This document shows, one piece after another, positions 1 through 11,560 of a stretch of 64,000 nt of DNA (within the stretch, counting starts at the first letter, position 1; each line of letters starts with the position of its first letter). A program made the position numbers and the translations under genes. The notes under the pieces were generated by a model. The model saw only the letters and a list, made by a program, of their open reading frames with translations. It was not told the DNA's origin and searched no databases. This stretch comes from Nilaparvata lugens (Eukaryota; Arthropoda; Insecta; Hemiptera; Delphacidae), in the NCBI RefSeq assembly GCF_014356525.2, contig NC_052518.1, positions 10,870,874 through 10,934,873 on the forward strand. The letters run 5' to 3'.

Positions 1-2
1 GT

Positions 3-110
3 GTTTTCAAGTATATCTGGTTCAGAAACGGTACTGTGCTGATTCGTAAAGATGATTCCTCAAAAGCTGTTGTCATTCAAAATATCACGGACTTTAAGCT
101 TGTTGAATAA
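3..110 (+). pseudogene. LINE A ORF1, C-terminal end (partial)
   Basis: Frame 3 is open from the window edge to a TAA at 108-110. It reads as a lysine/isoleucine-rich tail containing YIWFRNGTVLIRKDD. The ORF1 of the LINE at 30591-31494 has YKFNWIRNGKIFVKKDE in the same place near its C-terminus, so this is the end of a nucleic-acid-binding LINE ORF1 protein of the same type. Only about 35 codons are visible and the rest lies to the left of the window. Confidence 0.7.
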
Positions 111-949
111 CCTAAACCAAAAATACTAACGAAATATTGATCTTGGCAGATTTGAAGTATTATAGTAATTACCATCTTATGCTAGCTAAGCTGTAAATTT
201 AAGCATTTTTTTTTAATATGAATATAATTTACTGTCGATTTCCACATGAAACATTTAGAAGGTTATCTTGAGTTTCAATTAGCCTCTTCTTTATGATGAT
301 AAATAACTATTGCTGGTATTGATTCTGCTATACTTTTTCATCATTAAGCTTTGTAGCGTTCATATCAAATTGAGTAATAACTTAATAAGTTCAATAAATT
401 CTATAAAATTCTATAATTCTATAAATTCTATAATTCTATAATTTTTACGGTGATTCAATAATATTTTCGGTAGTGATTGATGACAGCTTCATATGATAGC
501 TACCTATATAGGCATTGATTAAAAGCAGTATAGAAAGTATGAATATATACACAATAAAGAGTCCTTTCGTGTATATGATTATGTACAGTACCCCAATAAG
601 TTTATATTTTTTAATTTTACTTACTTTTTTCTAGTATTAAGCTTTTTTTTGCATCAATTTAAATATGATAGATTTCGACAAGTTGTATTGTAGGATAATT
701 TTTTTTTTGTTTCGTGAATTAAAGAGTAATAAAGGTAATGGATTCCATCCTTCTAAATTGTACAGATAGCGATGGATTCTCACTATTTACTTTTCACTAT
801 GTTGTTTTCCCTATCACTCAGTTTTGAGTATTTTCTTTTCATTTTTCCCAATACTCTTATTTACTTTAATAAGTTTGTTTCTTATTTAGTTGGTTCATGT
901 GTGAATGTGTTTTGTATGAATGTTGGTAATAGTATTATAAAATGTACTT
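111..949. other. AT-rich spacer between LINE A ORF1 and ORF2
   Basis: No convincing coding region. Holds a short irregular repeat of ATTCTATAA-like units at about 396-442 and poly-T stretches. A 67-codon open frame at 772-975 is low-complexity and hydrophobic and overlaps the start of ORF2; I take it as chance. Confidence 0.4.
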
Positions 950-3903
950 TTGTTCATAATGGAAGGTACCGGTAGCTGTAGTTATATTTTAGGTATAGAT
1001 GAAATAAATTCATCCTCCTTAGCAGAAGATGGTAATAGAACCATAGTGCATCAGAATATACGCAGTATAAATAGAAATTTCGACGATTTTATCACTTATA
1101 TTAATTCTTGGAAGAAGTTACCATCAATCATTGTTTTGTCTGAGACTTGGCTTCAATCTTGTCATGATCATCGATTATTTAATATTGAAGGTTATGAGAG
1201 TTTCCATGCTGGTAGTGATTTTACTGCAGCATCAGGTATAATGGTTTATGTTTCAGTGGAGAGTGGCCTTCGATGCTCTAAAATTGATAGTATAATTATT
1301 GATGGATCTGACTCCATTTTCTTAGAGTGTGAACTTTTGAATTATAAATTTAGTATTCTGTGCTTATATAGATGGCATGGAGTTGAGATCAGTCAATTCT
1401 TGAGTGGCCTTGTTGCTTTCTTGGAGCAACATCGTGACTCGGATTCTTTAATAATAGGCGACCTCAATATCAATATAAATGATATGAATAATAGTAATAC
1501 GCTCGAATATCTGGAAATTATGAGTAGTAATGGATATAAATCGCTTATTGATATAGACACCAGAGTGACTTCGTCAAGCTCAACATGCATAGATCATATC
1601 TTCTTCAGATCAATGTTATTGATACTCTGCTAACCGATCACCGAGCTGTGTCGATTGCTATCTCAGAGTCAAATGTTCATAAAAATAGCCAAGCTGATTT
1701 TAAAAAAGATAGAATTGATTATGATAAATTAATATCATTGTTGATGCACCATGATTGGGATCCCCTTTATTTGAGTGACAATATAAATACTAAAATGTCT
1801 TTATTTTTAGATGTATTAAAGAACTATTTGAACCAGTCCAAACGCACAGTGGTATTAAGTCAGAGTCATGCCCGACTTAAAAAGCTCAAACCTTGGATGA
1901 CAGACGGTTTATGTATAGCAATAAAAAATCGTGATAAGATTTTTAAGGCACTAGCTAGGAATCCTAATAATAATAGGCTCAAAAATTCGTATATTGCTTT
2001 GAAAAATAATATAAAAACATGGATCAAACTAGAGAAAACAAAGTACTATTCGAATTTGAAAGACCTATCTGTAAAAAACCAATGGAGGGAAATAAATAAC
2101 TTATGTGGACAGACCTCGAAGAAGAATCAGACTATTGAATTGAAAATAGATGATGCGGTAATATCTGATGAGCAAATGGTAGCTGACTCTTTCAATAATT
2201 ACTTCATTGGAGTTCCTACCAGACTAATCTCTTCAATGAGTCCATTGACTCAAAATACTATAGATAATTACAAAGCTTGTTTCAAATCAGAGAATGTCTA
2301 TAATACTATTTTCATAAGACCAATAGATTTCCATGAGATCCTTACTGAAATAAATTCTTTGAAGGATGGTAAGTCTCCTGGTCCTGATTGTATCTCCTCA
2401 CATCTTTTAAAAAAAATTGCCGTTCCATTGGTTCCAGTTCTATATGATATCTTTAATGCAAGTATATATACAGGTATTTTCCCTGATCCCTTGAAGATTG
2501 CCAAGGTGATTCCTATATTTAAGAGTGGGAGTCGTTCGGATCCTTCAAATTACAGACCAATATCTCTTTTGTCTGTGTTCTCAAAAGTATTTGAGAAGAT
2601 TGTGAGAAGGAGAATTTTTCACTTTTTGAAGAGTAATAACTTTTTCTATAAGAGTCAGTTTGGATTTCAGGAGGGTTTGAGTACTGGAATGGCATTATAT
2701 AACTTCATTTCACAGATTTATTCGGGATTGAATGCAAGAAATGTAAAGGTTCACGGACTATTCCTTGACATAAAGAAGGCATTTGATACGCTTGACCATT
2801 CTATTCTACTTAAAAAACTAAATACTGCTGGTATCCGTGGCCGGGCTTCAGAATGGATGAAATCATACCTTGAAAATAGGCAGCAGTATGTTTCCATTGG
2901 AGATGTAAACAGTAACATTCTTAGTATTAGCAATGGTGTGCCCCAAGGATCTGTTTTTGGACCCCTACTATTTCTTGTGTACATTAATGACCTATTCTCT
3001 TACAAGTTCAATGGCATTGCAACGTCTTTTGCTGATGACACTGCATTCTCTTATTCATCTAAAAATGTTGAAGAACTGCAAGTGATGATGCAGCAAGATC
3101 TTGATACACTCCGCCTTTGGTTTAATTACAATAAGTTAACACTAAATGCTGCAAAAACAAATTACTTAACTTTTTCTTTGTCATCACCACTCATGTTGAA
3201 CGTCCCTATCTTCTATCATGAAATTGACTGCAATAGGATGCAGTGTAACTGCACTGTTGTAGAAAGAAATCAGTCTATAAGATATCTTGGGTTGGTTGTA
3301 GATGATAAATTGTCATGGAATATCCATGTTCTGGGTCTAAGGAAGCATCTATTCTACTTGTTAAGAGTTTTCTATAATCTAAGGCAATTCCTTCCCCCAA
3401 ATATTTCGCGTCAACTATACTTTGCTTTCCTTAACTCCAAATTGGATTATGGGATAGCATGCTGGGCTTCAACTTACATTTCTCACTTCAAATCAATAAT
3501 TACATTACAAAAAGCAGCAGTTCGAGTTATATTTGGAGTTCACAGACAAACCCATTCATTCCCTTTCTTCAGACGGATAAATGCATTGCCTCTCAGACAT
3601 ATGTACGTCTTCAAGGTCCTAGCTCTATTCTACAGGATGAGTGGAAGCTATGGTCAGCCCATGGTTGAGGGTAATCATTCCCAGCAAACGCGGCAGATAA
3701 CTCTGGGATTGGTGAGATGCCCTAAAGCAAGCTGTACTCTTTTTCAGAAGTGCTTTCTATTTCTTGGGCCGAAGTTCTACAATATTCTGCCTGCAGAAAT
3801 TAAAAATTTGAGAACCTTCAAAAAATTTAAATCAAAACTAAAGCCTTGGCTTTTCGAAGCTCATCCAAATTATGTTGAGGAATGGTTTATTGTGCTGCAT
3901 TGA
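950..3903 (+). pseudogene. LINE A ORF2: endonuclease-reverse transcriptase, one frameshift
   Basis: Encodes the target-priming enzyme of the LINE. The first frame (950-1633) is an exonuclease-endonuclease-phosphatase domain: HQNIRSINRNFDDF, VLSETWL, then IIGDLNIN and CIDHIFFRS near its end. At about 1600-1613 the reading passes into the next frame (TDHRAV, the endonuclease C-terminal motif), which stays open to 3903. The second frame holds the reverse transcriptase: PGPDCIS, SNYRPISLLS, FLDIKKAFDTLDH, NGVPQGSVFGPLLF and the catalytic FADD at about 3028-3039. It ends in the C-terminal region typical of these LINEs (KAAVRVIFG, FLGPKFYNILP). A likely start is ATG at 950 or 959. Apart from the one frameshift the coding sequence is open, so the copy is fairly young but not active as written. 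Confidence 0.85.
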
Positions 3904-4419
3904 GCATGATTATACACCCTTTGAATAATTTTGTATCTCAAAATTCGAGTCCTATTAGGCATTTATAATTTTTTTTAATGTGTGAATGTGTGTGTGTGTG
4001 CGTTTGAAGAACCAAACGACTCCTGCTTGCACTCAAGTGATATTTCTCTCACTTTGCAAGCTAGTATTTGTTCCACTTGCATCAATATGCATATTATGCA
4101 TTATTTTTTGGTTATACAATGTCAATAATTATAATATATTTGTATTTTCAAAAATATATATTTTATGTTCATTTGGTCATAATACAAAATTCCATTCAAA
4201 TTTTAAAATTTACAGTTTATTATTTATAAACAAATAGGTAATATGCTAGTTATGTATTATATACTTTTTATTTATTTATTTTTAAATGCTTGTAATAATA
4301 TTGTATAATGCATAAATATATACTATGTACTATATATTCATATTGTATTGCATTTTGAGCAAGTGAAATAAAATTTATTCTATTCTATTCTATTCTTTTG
4401 ATAACAGTACATTACCAAT

Positions 4420-4985
4420 TAAAAAGAAATAATAATAAAAGATGACACATTCACTTGAGTTTTGCACTACCAGCTAAATGAAAATTTATAAAAATGGCAT
4501 CCAATCACAACAAAACAATAATATTCATGAACTATAAAACTATTTCCACGCTATTTGTTCAAAATTTATCATATTGGGAGCCATCAAACAGTTCTTATCA
4601 GAAATCCAAAGCTAAAACTAAATAGAAGAATTATACAATTATATTATACATACTTTCTACATCTTCTTCACTCAGATTTGACAGGTAAGTCTTCAAATTA
4701 CGTTTAAACAGCTGTGGTGAGCCACTATACACAATGGATGAAGGCAGTTTATTACAGAATTTTCCTTCTAAGAATAGAAACGATTTTATAAAAAAAGTAG
4801 AATTGGGTGTTGGCACTCTAACCTGACCAGCCCTCCGAGTAAGAGGCGCATGCTCAGCTAAATCTACTGTATTCCTCAAGTTTTCACTAGCCCGATAAAA
4901 TTGCAAAAGTACTCTATATATGTATAGTGATTGAGTGATTGAGTGATTGATAAATATATGTATATAGAGATTTTGTTGCATATTT
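4420..4985 (-). mobile_element. LINE B, 5'-truncated 3' fragment
   Basis: On the - strand a frame ending at 4631 encodes the last about 80 residues of a LINE ORF2: LTRRAGQVRVPTPNST, then FIKSFLFLEGKFCNKLP, LFKRNLKTYLSNL. This matches the C-terminal FLFLGPKFYNILP...FKSKLKPWLF of LINE A ORF2 in arrangement. The rest of the element is missing. The 3' UTR probably reaches about 4420, ending in a TTATTATT-type tail. It sits tail to tail with LINE A. Confidence 0.6.
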
Positions 4986-5165
4986 TCTATAATACAAAAT
5001 ACATTAGACTAATGAATAAGTTGATTTTAACTAAATGATAATAAATATTGAACTGAAATATTGATAACAAGTAATCAACAAACTAATATAAGTTTTTCTA
5101 ATCACATGATTCACATGGGTGGTAATCAGCAGATGATTCGCCACACCTAAATATACTATTTACAC

Positions 5166-5382
5166 ATATAAATAAAATTAGAAATCTAACCTTTTAAAAT
5201 TGTTCAATCATGACATGTCAATATGCTATAATTGTTCAATCATGCTATATAATGCCATTATCAAGTCTTAATCAAGATCAATCTTGATAAAGATTTAATA
5301 TTGACATTATATAGCCGAAATATGTCGTGATTGTACAATTTTAAAAGGGTAGGTACTTGAATTTCTAATTTTATTTATATTT
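5166..5382. mobile_element. Hairpin element (fold-back MITE) 1
   Basis: The left arm begins ATATAAATAAAATTAGAAAT; the right arm ends in its reverse complement, ATTTCTAATTTTATTTATAT. The pairing continues inward through AACCTTTTAAAATTGT / ACAATTTTAAAAGGGT and ends at a perfect small palindrome around 5270-5285 (TCAAGATCAATCTTGA). No coding potential. Confidence 0.7.
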
Positions 5383-5495
5383 AAGAGTAGCCCTAAAGAA
5401 AAAAGACAATATTATTTACACTTATAATTATTCTCTTCAAAATATTTTTTACTATACATTCTACACTATATTACCTATACACCTATATATATTTA

Positions 5496-5752
5496 TAATA
5501 CTAATTTAAACAGGAAACCACGATACAGATAGGTGGAAAACACTTGGAAACTTACATTATTTTTGGAATTTTTCGTTGGCTGTGCCAACCTTTGTCGGCC
5601 GTGTAGTGAGTCTACATAGTAAGTGTCGACCATGACTCACTACATGGTCGACAAAGATTGGCTCAGCCACCGAAAATTTCTAAAAATAATATAAGTTTCT
5701 AAGTGTTTTTCATCTATCTGTATCGTATCTCCTGTTCAAATTAGTATTATAA
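5496..5752. mobile_element. Hairpin element (fold-back MITE) 2
   Basis: Long imperfect palindrome. The left arm from TAATACTAATTTAAACAGG pairs with the right arm CCTGTTCAAATTAGTATTA. Inner segments TTGGCTGTGCCAACCTTTGT and ACAAAGATTGGCTCAGCCA also pair, around a centre containing GTCGACCATG. No ORF and no clear target duplication. Confidence 0.7.
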
Positions 5753-5759
5753 AACTGAA

Positions 5760-6190
5760 AAAGTGTTTTCTGTTATGTGCTAAAGTGTTTTATGTTATGT
5801 GCTATAAATATTTAGTTATTTGTGTATAAGAATTTAAGAACTATCACCATTTGGATTCAACTGTGCACTAGTCTCCAGTACATCATTCCAGCATGACTCA
5901 TTTCCTGGGCTACAAAAGTAAACAAATACAATATTTAGTTACAATCAGAGATATCTATAGACCAAATTCCCAACATTTAACAATGTAGAAAAAGTTGAAT
6001 GGATATCTATTATAATGTCTTTGAAATGAGTTGAAAAAAATCTACAAGTGAAATATGCTGCTATTTGATTTAAATAATCAATAAAATAATCACTCTATAT
6101 TGAGAAATCATATACTGTATGCTTCTGTAATACATTGCAGCAAACATCTGGAATCTATATAATATTCACTAAAGTGTATTACTTTTAGTA
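5760..6190. other. Unassigned AT-rich stretch
   Basis: Nothing I can support: no ORF with coding character, no hairpin, no recognised repeat apart from a short duplication of AAAGTGTTTT(C/A)TGTTATGTGCTA near 5761-5805. Confidence 0.3.
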
Positions 6191-6194
6191 TTTT

Positions 6195-6800
6195 TTTTCG
6201 TATTAAAAATGAGGTCCAAGCATAAGGCAAAAAACTCATTTTGCTCCGTCAAACGCTTTGTTCTATACCTGGCAGAGTAATTGCCTTTCACACATTATTA
6301 GATTATGATTATTATAAAAAGTGTTTATTCTAGGATTCTATCAAAAACTCATTTTGCTCCATATAATAATAATAATATCGTGTGACCTGGCTGGCTCAGG
6401 TCTGGTGTCAGAGTTTTCAGGTCGCAACTGATCACGTTCAGGGCTCAGAGTTCAGGGCTCAGGGTTCAGAGTTTATATAATCAATGACATGACCTAACGA
6501 CTGCTTTTTAGGTAACCGGGACCGACGGCTTAACGTGTCCATCCGAAACACGACTACGGCCACTCCCGTGAAACGCTTTGTTCTATACCTGGCAGAGTAC
6601 CTAATTGCCTATCACACAGTATTAGATTATGATTATTATATTATATTTCGTATTAAAAATTAGGTCCAAGCATAAGGCAAAAAACTCATTTTGCTCCGTG
6701 AAACGCTTTGTTCTATACCTGGCAGAGTAATTGCCTTTCACACAGTATTAGATTATGATTATTATAATTATATTAGATTATTGTTTATTCTAGGATTCTA
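6195..6800 (+). repeat. Two-to-three-copy tandem repeat interrupted by a SINE-like insert
   Basis: A unit containing AGGTCCAAGCATAAGGCAAA and ACGCTTTGTTCTATACCTGG followed by CAGAGTAATTGCC and CACACAGTATTAGATTATGA occurs at about 6210-6330, in part at 6570-6640, and again at 6660-6790. Between the first and second copies lies different sequence (6365-6570) that includes a SINE core. The repeat is unclassified. Confidence 0.6.
6380..6572 (-). mobile_element. SINE-related fragment sharing the conserved core
   Basis: Contains GTAACCGGGACCGACGGC and TTAACGTGTCCATCCGAAAC, the same core as the tRNA-headed SINEs at 15502, 16747, 54432 and 59389. The tRNA-like head is not recognisable; instead there are repeats of CAGGGCTCAGAGTT at 6440-6470. 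Either a decayed copy or a different SINE family with the same central domain. Confidence 0.5.
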
Positions 6801-6899
6801 TTATATTCTTACTTTTACAAGATTGTATGACTCGGGTAACATCTATGAAGAAGTAATAGCACAAGAGTACTGTGTAGTGTATTGTGGTGTAATTCCTTA

Positions 6900-7590
6900 G
6901 CGACGAATCAAGCCGCGCGACCAGAGCCGCGTGGTTAGAGCCGACGCGACTGGAGCGCATAATCTATAAATTCATATGTGGAACCCAAGAGCTTTGAATG
7001 CCAGGATTGTCACAGTAGCTGGGATTTTTTTTAGATTATGACTGCACTAGCTTAACTTTTTGGTTTCTCATTTTCTCCTCGCTCCATCTATTTCACTTTT
7101 TCCGTCTCTTGCTGTTCTTACCCTATACCTGCCTATTACATGAGAAACCATAGTTGGCAAGTTATTCTTCTCTCCTTTCTCTTTCCAGCACACCACACCA
7201 TTTAGCAAATTCCATGGTCTATTGTTTTTTTTTTATTTCAAGGTAACTGTTCTATTGTGATTATATGTATGTGTTTTGTGTTGAAATGAATTTATCGATT
7301 GGTTGTGCATACAATGTGAGGAAGCTCCAGATAATGTATATTAATTCGCACACACATACAAGATAAATAAAAATGAACAAATGAAACATATTATTTGTTC
7401 AGATTATCCACGGTTAATCTCATAGTTGAATAAAATGATTGAAACTATTTATTTTTACAAAGATAATAACGATGATTTATATTTGAGTTAACCCAGCTGA
7501 CTTTTATTATTTTACTTATGTTATTTTTACCAAAAAAATCCTTTTAATCAGAAATTCTTTCAACTAATTATAATCAATGATAAATTCGTA
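6900..7590. other. Intergenic stretch with GC-rich remnant
   Basis: Positions 6890-6970 carry AATTCCTTAGCGACGA followed by repeated GCCGCG/GACTGGAGC words. They resemble the sequences near 17360-17600, 32900-32965 and 43386-43900 and are probably a shared decayed transposon end. The rest is AT-rich with no supportable gene. Confidence 0.35.
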
Positions 7591-7593
7591 TTA

Positions 7594-7920
7594 AACGATG
7601 TGATGACCGAACGTAGTGAGGTCTATGTTTCAACTCGATTTGCTTTTGTCTGTCTGTATGTAACGCGATTACGGCCAAACGCGTTGATAGAATTCCATGA
7701 GATTTGGCAGGAATATTCCTTTTTCTACTGCGCGTCGATATATACACAATGTTTTTTGAAAGTTTGCATTTTAAGGATAATATGAAAAGAAAAGGAATTC
7801 CTCCATACTCTGATATCACTATATATATATATAATCTACTTTGAAGATAGCCAACCAGCTGACAAGTGTAATTGCATTACACAGATGTCTGGCCGTGTCT
7901 ATTTCTATAAGGTAGGGTTT
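7594..7920 (+). mobile_element. GACCGA-type repeat, copy 1
   Basis: Begins GATGACCGAACGTAGTGAGG and runs through ACGCGATTACGGCCAAACGC, GCGCGTCGATATATACA and TTTAAGGATAATATGAAAAG. The repeat at 11083-11560 has the same order of motifs (GACCGAGCGAAGTGAGGTCT, GCGCATTTACGGCGAAACGC, GCGCGTCGACGTATATACA). Short overlapping ORFs in it are shadows. Family not known to me. Confidence 0.6.
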
Positions 7921-8517
7921 CAATATTTTTCATGACGCGTGCTCATCAGTATCAATATTCTCACATTTGAAAAACAAATTTAATAGGTGATTGAGAATAA
8001 AATAAAAATTGATTAAATGAACCGAATAATGCCGAAGAAATTATAATATTCTGATTGAAAAAAATTAATTTGAAAATAGTTGGAAATATTTTTATCAGAT
8101 GGAAAGATTTTCACGAAACTGGATAAATCATCATATGTGATACAAATTCAAACGTGAACTGAGTTTATTAACATAAGTGAGTTTTTGATCTTGGAGAAAC
8201 CAAATAGCAGTTTTCAAGAGTAAATTATGATTCAACTGAATCAACTAGAACAGGTGACATCAGATACTTGTGGATGAGAAAACTGCGTGAGGTCTACTGT
8301 TCACAGAACTACTAGTATTCAAGTAAGGTTTCAAGTTTTTAAATAAATTTTTACTTGAGTAAGTACAGTTGTTGAATACTGACTTACAATTTAGTGACTT
8401 TTATAATTAAACTTGACTAAGAACGCTTTTCTGAATACGACCACAAGTCTAAACCCTTTTTTATAGATCATATACAAAGGTATAACTTAGATCATATACA
8501 TAAGTAACAAAGGTTAC
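7920..8517. other. AT-rich stretch downstream of GGACT
   Basis: No coding signal seen. This would hold the 3' UTR of the - strand GGACT gene, but I could not place a poly(A) signal with confidence. Confidence 0.3.
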
Positions 8518-8757
8518 TTACCTTTCCAAGTAGGGTAATCCATGTTCACCGTTAGAGCAATAGTTGTTGAACATTTCTAGCTTGATCAAATTAGGATGAT
8601 GTCCTTTGAGAAAATAAATCCAACACTCAGCTGTCTTTTGGGTGTCTAGTAGACGAACACATTCTTTTCTTCTTATGTAATATTCTGGACATTCTTCAAA
8701 AATGTCAAGTTTTTCCAGCATTTTATCATTTATCTCATAGATCTCACCAGTAACGTT
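8518..8757 (-). CDS. GGACT-like gamma-glutamylaminecyclotransferase, second coding exon (C-terminal half)
   Basis: On the - strand a splice acceptor TTTTTCAG ends at 8758, followed in frame by N-V-T-G-E-I-Y-E-I-N-D-K-M-L, then LDIFEECPEYYIRR, and ending GEHGLPYLER. Human GGACT has GEVYAVDERML, LDDFESCPALYQR and HGLRY in the same order. The Glu after F in DxFExCP corresponds, from memory of the family, to the catalytic acid. Joined to either first exon (phase 0), the product is 157 residues, close to the human 153. The enzyme converts gamma-glutamylamines such as gamma-glutamyl-lysine from transglutaminase cross-links to 5-oxoproline and free amine. The stop TAA lies inside AGGTAAGT, a good splice-donor consensus, so a further exon cannot be excluded. 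Confidence 0.85.
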   Translation of the reverse strand, partial: NVTGEIYEINDKMLEKLDIFEECPEYYIRRKECVRLLDTQKTAECWIYFLKGHHPNLIKLEMFNNYCSNGEHGLPYLER

Positions 8758-9152
8758 CTGAAAAATACAGGTAAGTACTTATTAATTAACACACATGCAA
8801 TGAAATACATCTATGTTTACAATCATGCCACAATTCAGACAAGATACTTAAAAATATGAATTTATATTGAACAGACTTATGCTCAGTTTGTAGGTCACTC
8901 ATCACAAATGGATTGTCATTTTTGTAATATTATAACAGGTATTATTAGGTATTTTGTTGTTATTGTTGCATTGTTGTTGTATGTGCTACCATATATTGTT
9001 TGTTTCGCTCTGTTCGTTTTTATTCTAAATTAAATTTTAATCAAACAAATTTATTTTTACTTGATACTTCAAAGAGATCCATTGAATTTTCATTATTTTG
9101 AAATAATTAGAATGATTTTGATTATAATGCTCACATGGTAACTGGAATGTGA

Positions 9153-10320
9153 ATGGGAGGGGCAGTATGGCAAAGAATAAAAACAATATATGCGAATGCT
9201 TCTCAGATCTGCACTTGTCCGTCTCTAACTTTAGTAAATAGTACCCGTTACCTTGGCATTATAATCGATAGCAGCCTGAGATGGTGTCCTCACATAGACT
9301 ACATTTCAAAAAAACTTCAAGCGCTTAACGCAAAAGTCTTTTATTTGCATAAAAATATCACCCCTGACTGCTTATATCTGATTTATAAGTCCTTGATGGA
9401 ACCAATAATTAGATATGGCATTGAATCATGGGGAAGTGCAGCAAATTATCTTTTATCTAGAGTTGAACGAATACAATTGAGAACATTAAAATGTATAGCT
9501 ACCAGAATTCCTTATGTTAATAATATTGATCCATACAACCCACGTAGCTTACAAATATTCTATCATACCTTATCGCCCAAACATTTCTATCTTTTCAAAA
9601 TTGTAATACTCCACAAAGAAAGAAAATTTATACTATAGACTCCTTGCTCCTCCCTCACCCTATAATTTAAGATCTCCCTCAATATATGTAGTACCCAGCA
9701 ACAATAATATTTATGGTAAAAGATCCCTACATTATGTAATTCCCTACTTATTTAAAACAGACTACCTCCAAATATTCGTGATTACTCTAAGAAGGATGTA
9801 ATGTATCTCAATAATAACAGCACAATCAATTTATGAAACTAATAATATTACAAACGTACACATAATTTAAGAAACGTCAAGTTGAAAAATGACAGCATAT
9901 GCTTACATTATTAGAATTTTTCATTTTTTGCTGGCTGAAGATTTAAATTTTTCCTTTTATTGTCACTGCCGCCTGCCTCAACGATAAAAATGTACTATTA
10001 CTTGTGTAAAACAATTTTTCCCTTTTCCTTTTTATTTCATTCCTTTCTAATAAATTTTTATTTTTCCATTTTTCTTATTAATTCTGTATCAAAATCTGAT
10101 GTATATTTCTTATTTTATTTTTCCATTTTGTATTAGTTTTCTTTCATTTTTTACTTAAAATCTTTGAAGTGTAATATTTATTTTGTCTAAGTTTATTTAT
10201 TTATCTTTTGTAACTCATTTTTTTCTGTAACTGGGCACCCGCCGAAAAACCTTTTGGTTTGGCAGGACCCTCAACTGTTTGTATTGTGAATAAAAATTTT
10301 GATTGATTTGATTGATTGAT
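9153..10320 (+). mobile_element. LINE C, 5'-truncated, with 3' UTR
   Basis: An open frame to 9638 encodes the C-terminal part of a LINE ORF2: STRYLGIIIDSSLRWCPHI, LYLIYKSLMEPIIRYGIESW, RIQLRTLKCIA. The catalytic core is missing. The LINE part begins at about 9190; the first codons are probably flanking sequence. The 3' UTR is AT-rich, contains CTGGGCACCCGCCG and GGTTTGGCAGGACCC at about 10231-10266, and ends AATAAAAATTTTGATTGATT with a GATT-repeat tail. The last 150 bases are repeated at 11836-11985 as part of the GGACT exon duplication. Confidence 0.8.
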
Positions 10321-10581
10321 ATAAAAACTTTTAGTAACCTTTTATTAAAAATTTTTATATTGTCTTTATTTGAATCAAGTAGCCCATATAAGCGAAGTGA
10401 TTTATGACAAAGAATGTTCGTTTAGAGTGGATTACTTTGAGGAACGATTTAAAGATCAGCCTCTAAGCCTATTTCTGTTGAACTTCAAATCTGGGCATGA
10501 TTAAGAGTGGTTTTGTATTTATTGTTCAATAAGTATTGTATAATTATTATAATAATTAATACTTATAAGTATAATTATTTA

Positions 10582-10710
10582 TGCACAAAAGCCTGTTGAA
10601 TTTTAAACGTCAAGTGGACCAAACAGACAAGCCTTCTTTTGATAAACATCTTCTCTGATTGGTTCTCTTAGAATTTAATCATAATTAACATTCCACAGGC
10701 TTTTGTGTAA
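10582..10710. mobile_element. Small MITE with 25-bp inverted ends (also at 12248-12375)
   Basis: The left end TGCACAAAAGCCTGTTGAAT pairs with the right end ATTCCACAGGCTTTTGTGTA with few mismatches. The element is about 130 bases and non-coding. It lies just downstream of the GGACT exon donor and is carried in both copies of the duplication. Confidence 0.65.
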
Positions 10711-10757
10711 TCGAGCCTTAGTGTGATAAGTCAGAGTTAATTCCTACTTTCACTTAC

Positions 10758-10991
10758 ATAGCCAGTTCCAGGTAGATTCAAGAGAAACGGAACATTATGC
10801 TTGGTTGCAATAACTAGCGGGTATTTCTCAATAGTCTCTGCTTTGCCTATGAATTGAGATTGAGGTTGCTCTTTTCCATCGATTTTGTTTTCTGTTTTTA
10901 TTACATCTTGGTTTGGTTCGCCTTGTTTAAGAGTTCCATAGACAAATAACAAGTGATTGAGATGACTCGCTTCCATTTCTTCAGAGGACAT
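10758..10991 (-). CDS. GGACT-like first coding exon, proximal copy
   Basis: A splice acceptor (TTTTTGTTTCAG) precedes GCAA and the ATG at 10991. Upstream in-frame methionines in the intron are rejected because of this acceptor. The exon encodes 78 codons: MSSEEMEASHLNHLLF, then VYGTLKQGEPN, the YGTLKxG substrate-binding loop of the AIG2/gamma-glutamylcyclotransferase fold, then KYPLVIATKHNVPFLLNLPG. It ends TGGCTAT followed by donor GTAAGT at 10757. Joined in phase 0 to 8757 this gives PGTGY-NVTGEIYE, matching human PGSGRLVEGEVYA. An almost identical exon lies 1665 bases upstream in the gene (12423-12656). Confidence 0.85.
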
Positions 10992-11082
10992 TTGCCTGAA
11001 ACAAAAATTTTTTAAATATAGTTTGAGTTTAGCCATTAATAAAATTTACACTAAGAACAGAGATGTGGAATTTCTCCATAAT

Positions 11083-11560
11083 TGACCGAGCGAAGTGAGG
11101 TCTAAGATTCAAGTCGACGGTTTGGCATTTCTCTTAATGTTTATATGTTGCGCATTTACGGCGAAACGCGGTAATAGATTTTTATGAAATTTGAAAGGTA
11201 TGTTCCTTTTTTAATTGCGCGTCGACGTATATACAAGGTTTTTGGAAATTTTGCATTTCAAGGATAATATAAAAGGAAAAAGGAGCCTCCTTCATACGCC
11301 AATATTAGAGTAAAAATCAGACTATGGAGAATTATTAATCATAAATCAGCTGTCGAGTGGATTATAAATCGCATGCCATGATGCATGCAATTCAATATCT
11401 CAATGTAACTTGGTGAAAAATCAGCAGCTGTGTAGACTATAATTGCATGCCTCATTGAATGCAATTTTTATGCACTATTAAATAGGATGCAAAGAACGTA
11501 TAACAGCTTGTCTGGGCGCCTAGATGTCTTCTGGTTTTCTCGCGCTTAATTCTGGAAAGC
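11083..11560 (+). mobile_element. GACCGA-type repeat, copy 2
   Basis: Starts GACCGAGCGAAGTGAGGTCT and shares ordered motifs with 7594-7920. Its 3' part (11330-11480) has internal repeats of CAGCTGT and GCATGC words. It is absent from the second duplication copy, so it inserted into the proximal copy after the duplication, or its counterpart was replaced. Confidence 0.55.

Larger units (their letters stand above)
1..4396 (+). mobile_element. LINE A, non-LTR retrotransposon (Jockey/CR1-like), 5' end outside window
   Basis: The left edge enters the element inside ORF1. ORF2 (endonuclease plus reverse transcriptase) follows at 950-3903, then a roughly 470-base AT-rich 3' UTR ending in a short (TTCTA)n run at 4376-4396. 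Tandem short repeats at the 3' end are usual for CR1/Jockey-type LINEs. The 840-base gap between ORF1 stop and ORF2 is much longer than the about 35 bases in the related LINE at 26860-31650. It contains a degenerate ATTCTATAA-type run at 396-442 that itself resembles a LINE tail, so an insertion between the ORFs is possible. Clade assignment is inference. Confidence 0.8.
10170..11082. repeat. Tandem duplication, copy 1 (contains GGACT first coding exon)
   Basis: Nearly identical to 11836-12748, at an offset of 1665-1666 bases. It begins inside the LINE C 3' UTR (TGTAATATTTATTTTGTCTA), passes through a small MITE and the GGACT exon, and ends at GAATTTCTCCAT, where different insertions begin in each copy. 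Differences are a handful of substitutions and a one-base poly-T indel. High identity in non-coding DNA says the duplication is recent or an assembly artefact. Confidence 0.9.

Noticed and set aside
772..975. 67-codon frame before LINE A ORF2
   Set aside because: Low-complexity, hydrophobic, overlaps the ORF2 start in another frame and has no family features.
10334..10504. Frame with IYDKECSFRVDYFEERFKD downstream of a repeat tail (also 11999-12169)
   Set aside because: It looks protein-like, but it is non-coding context next to the GGACT exon, has no splice logic and matches nothing I know; kept only as part of the duplication.
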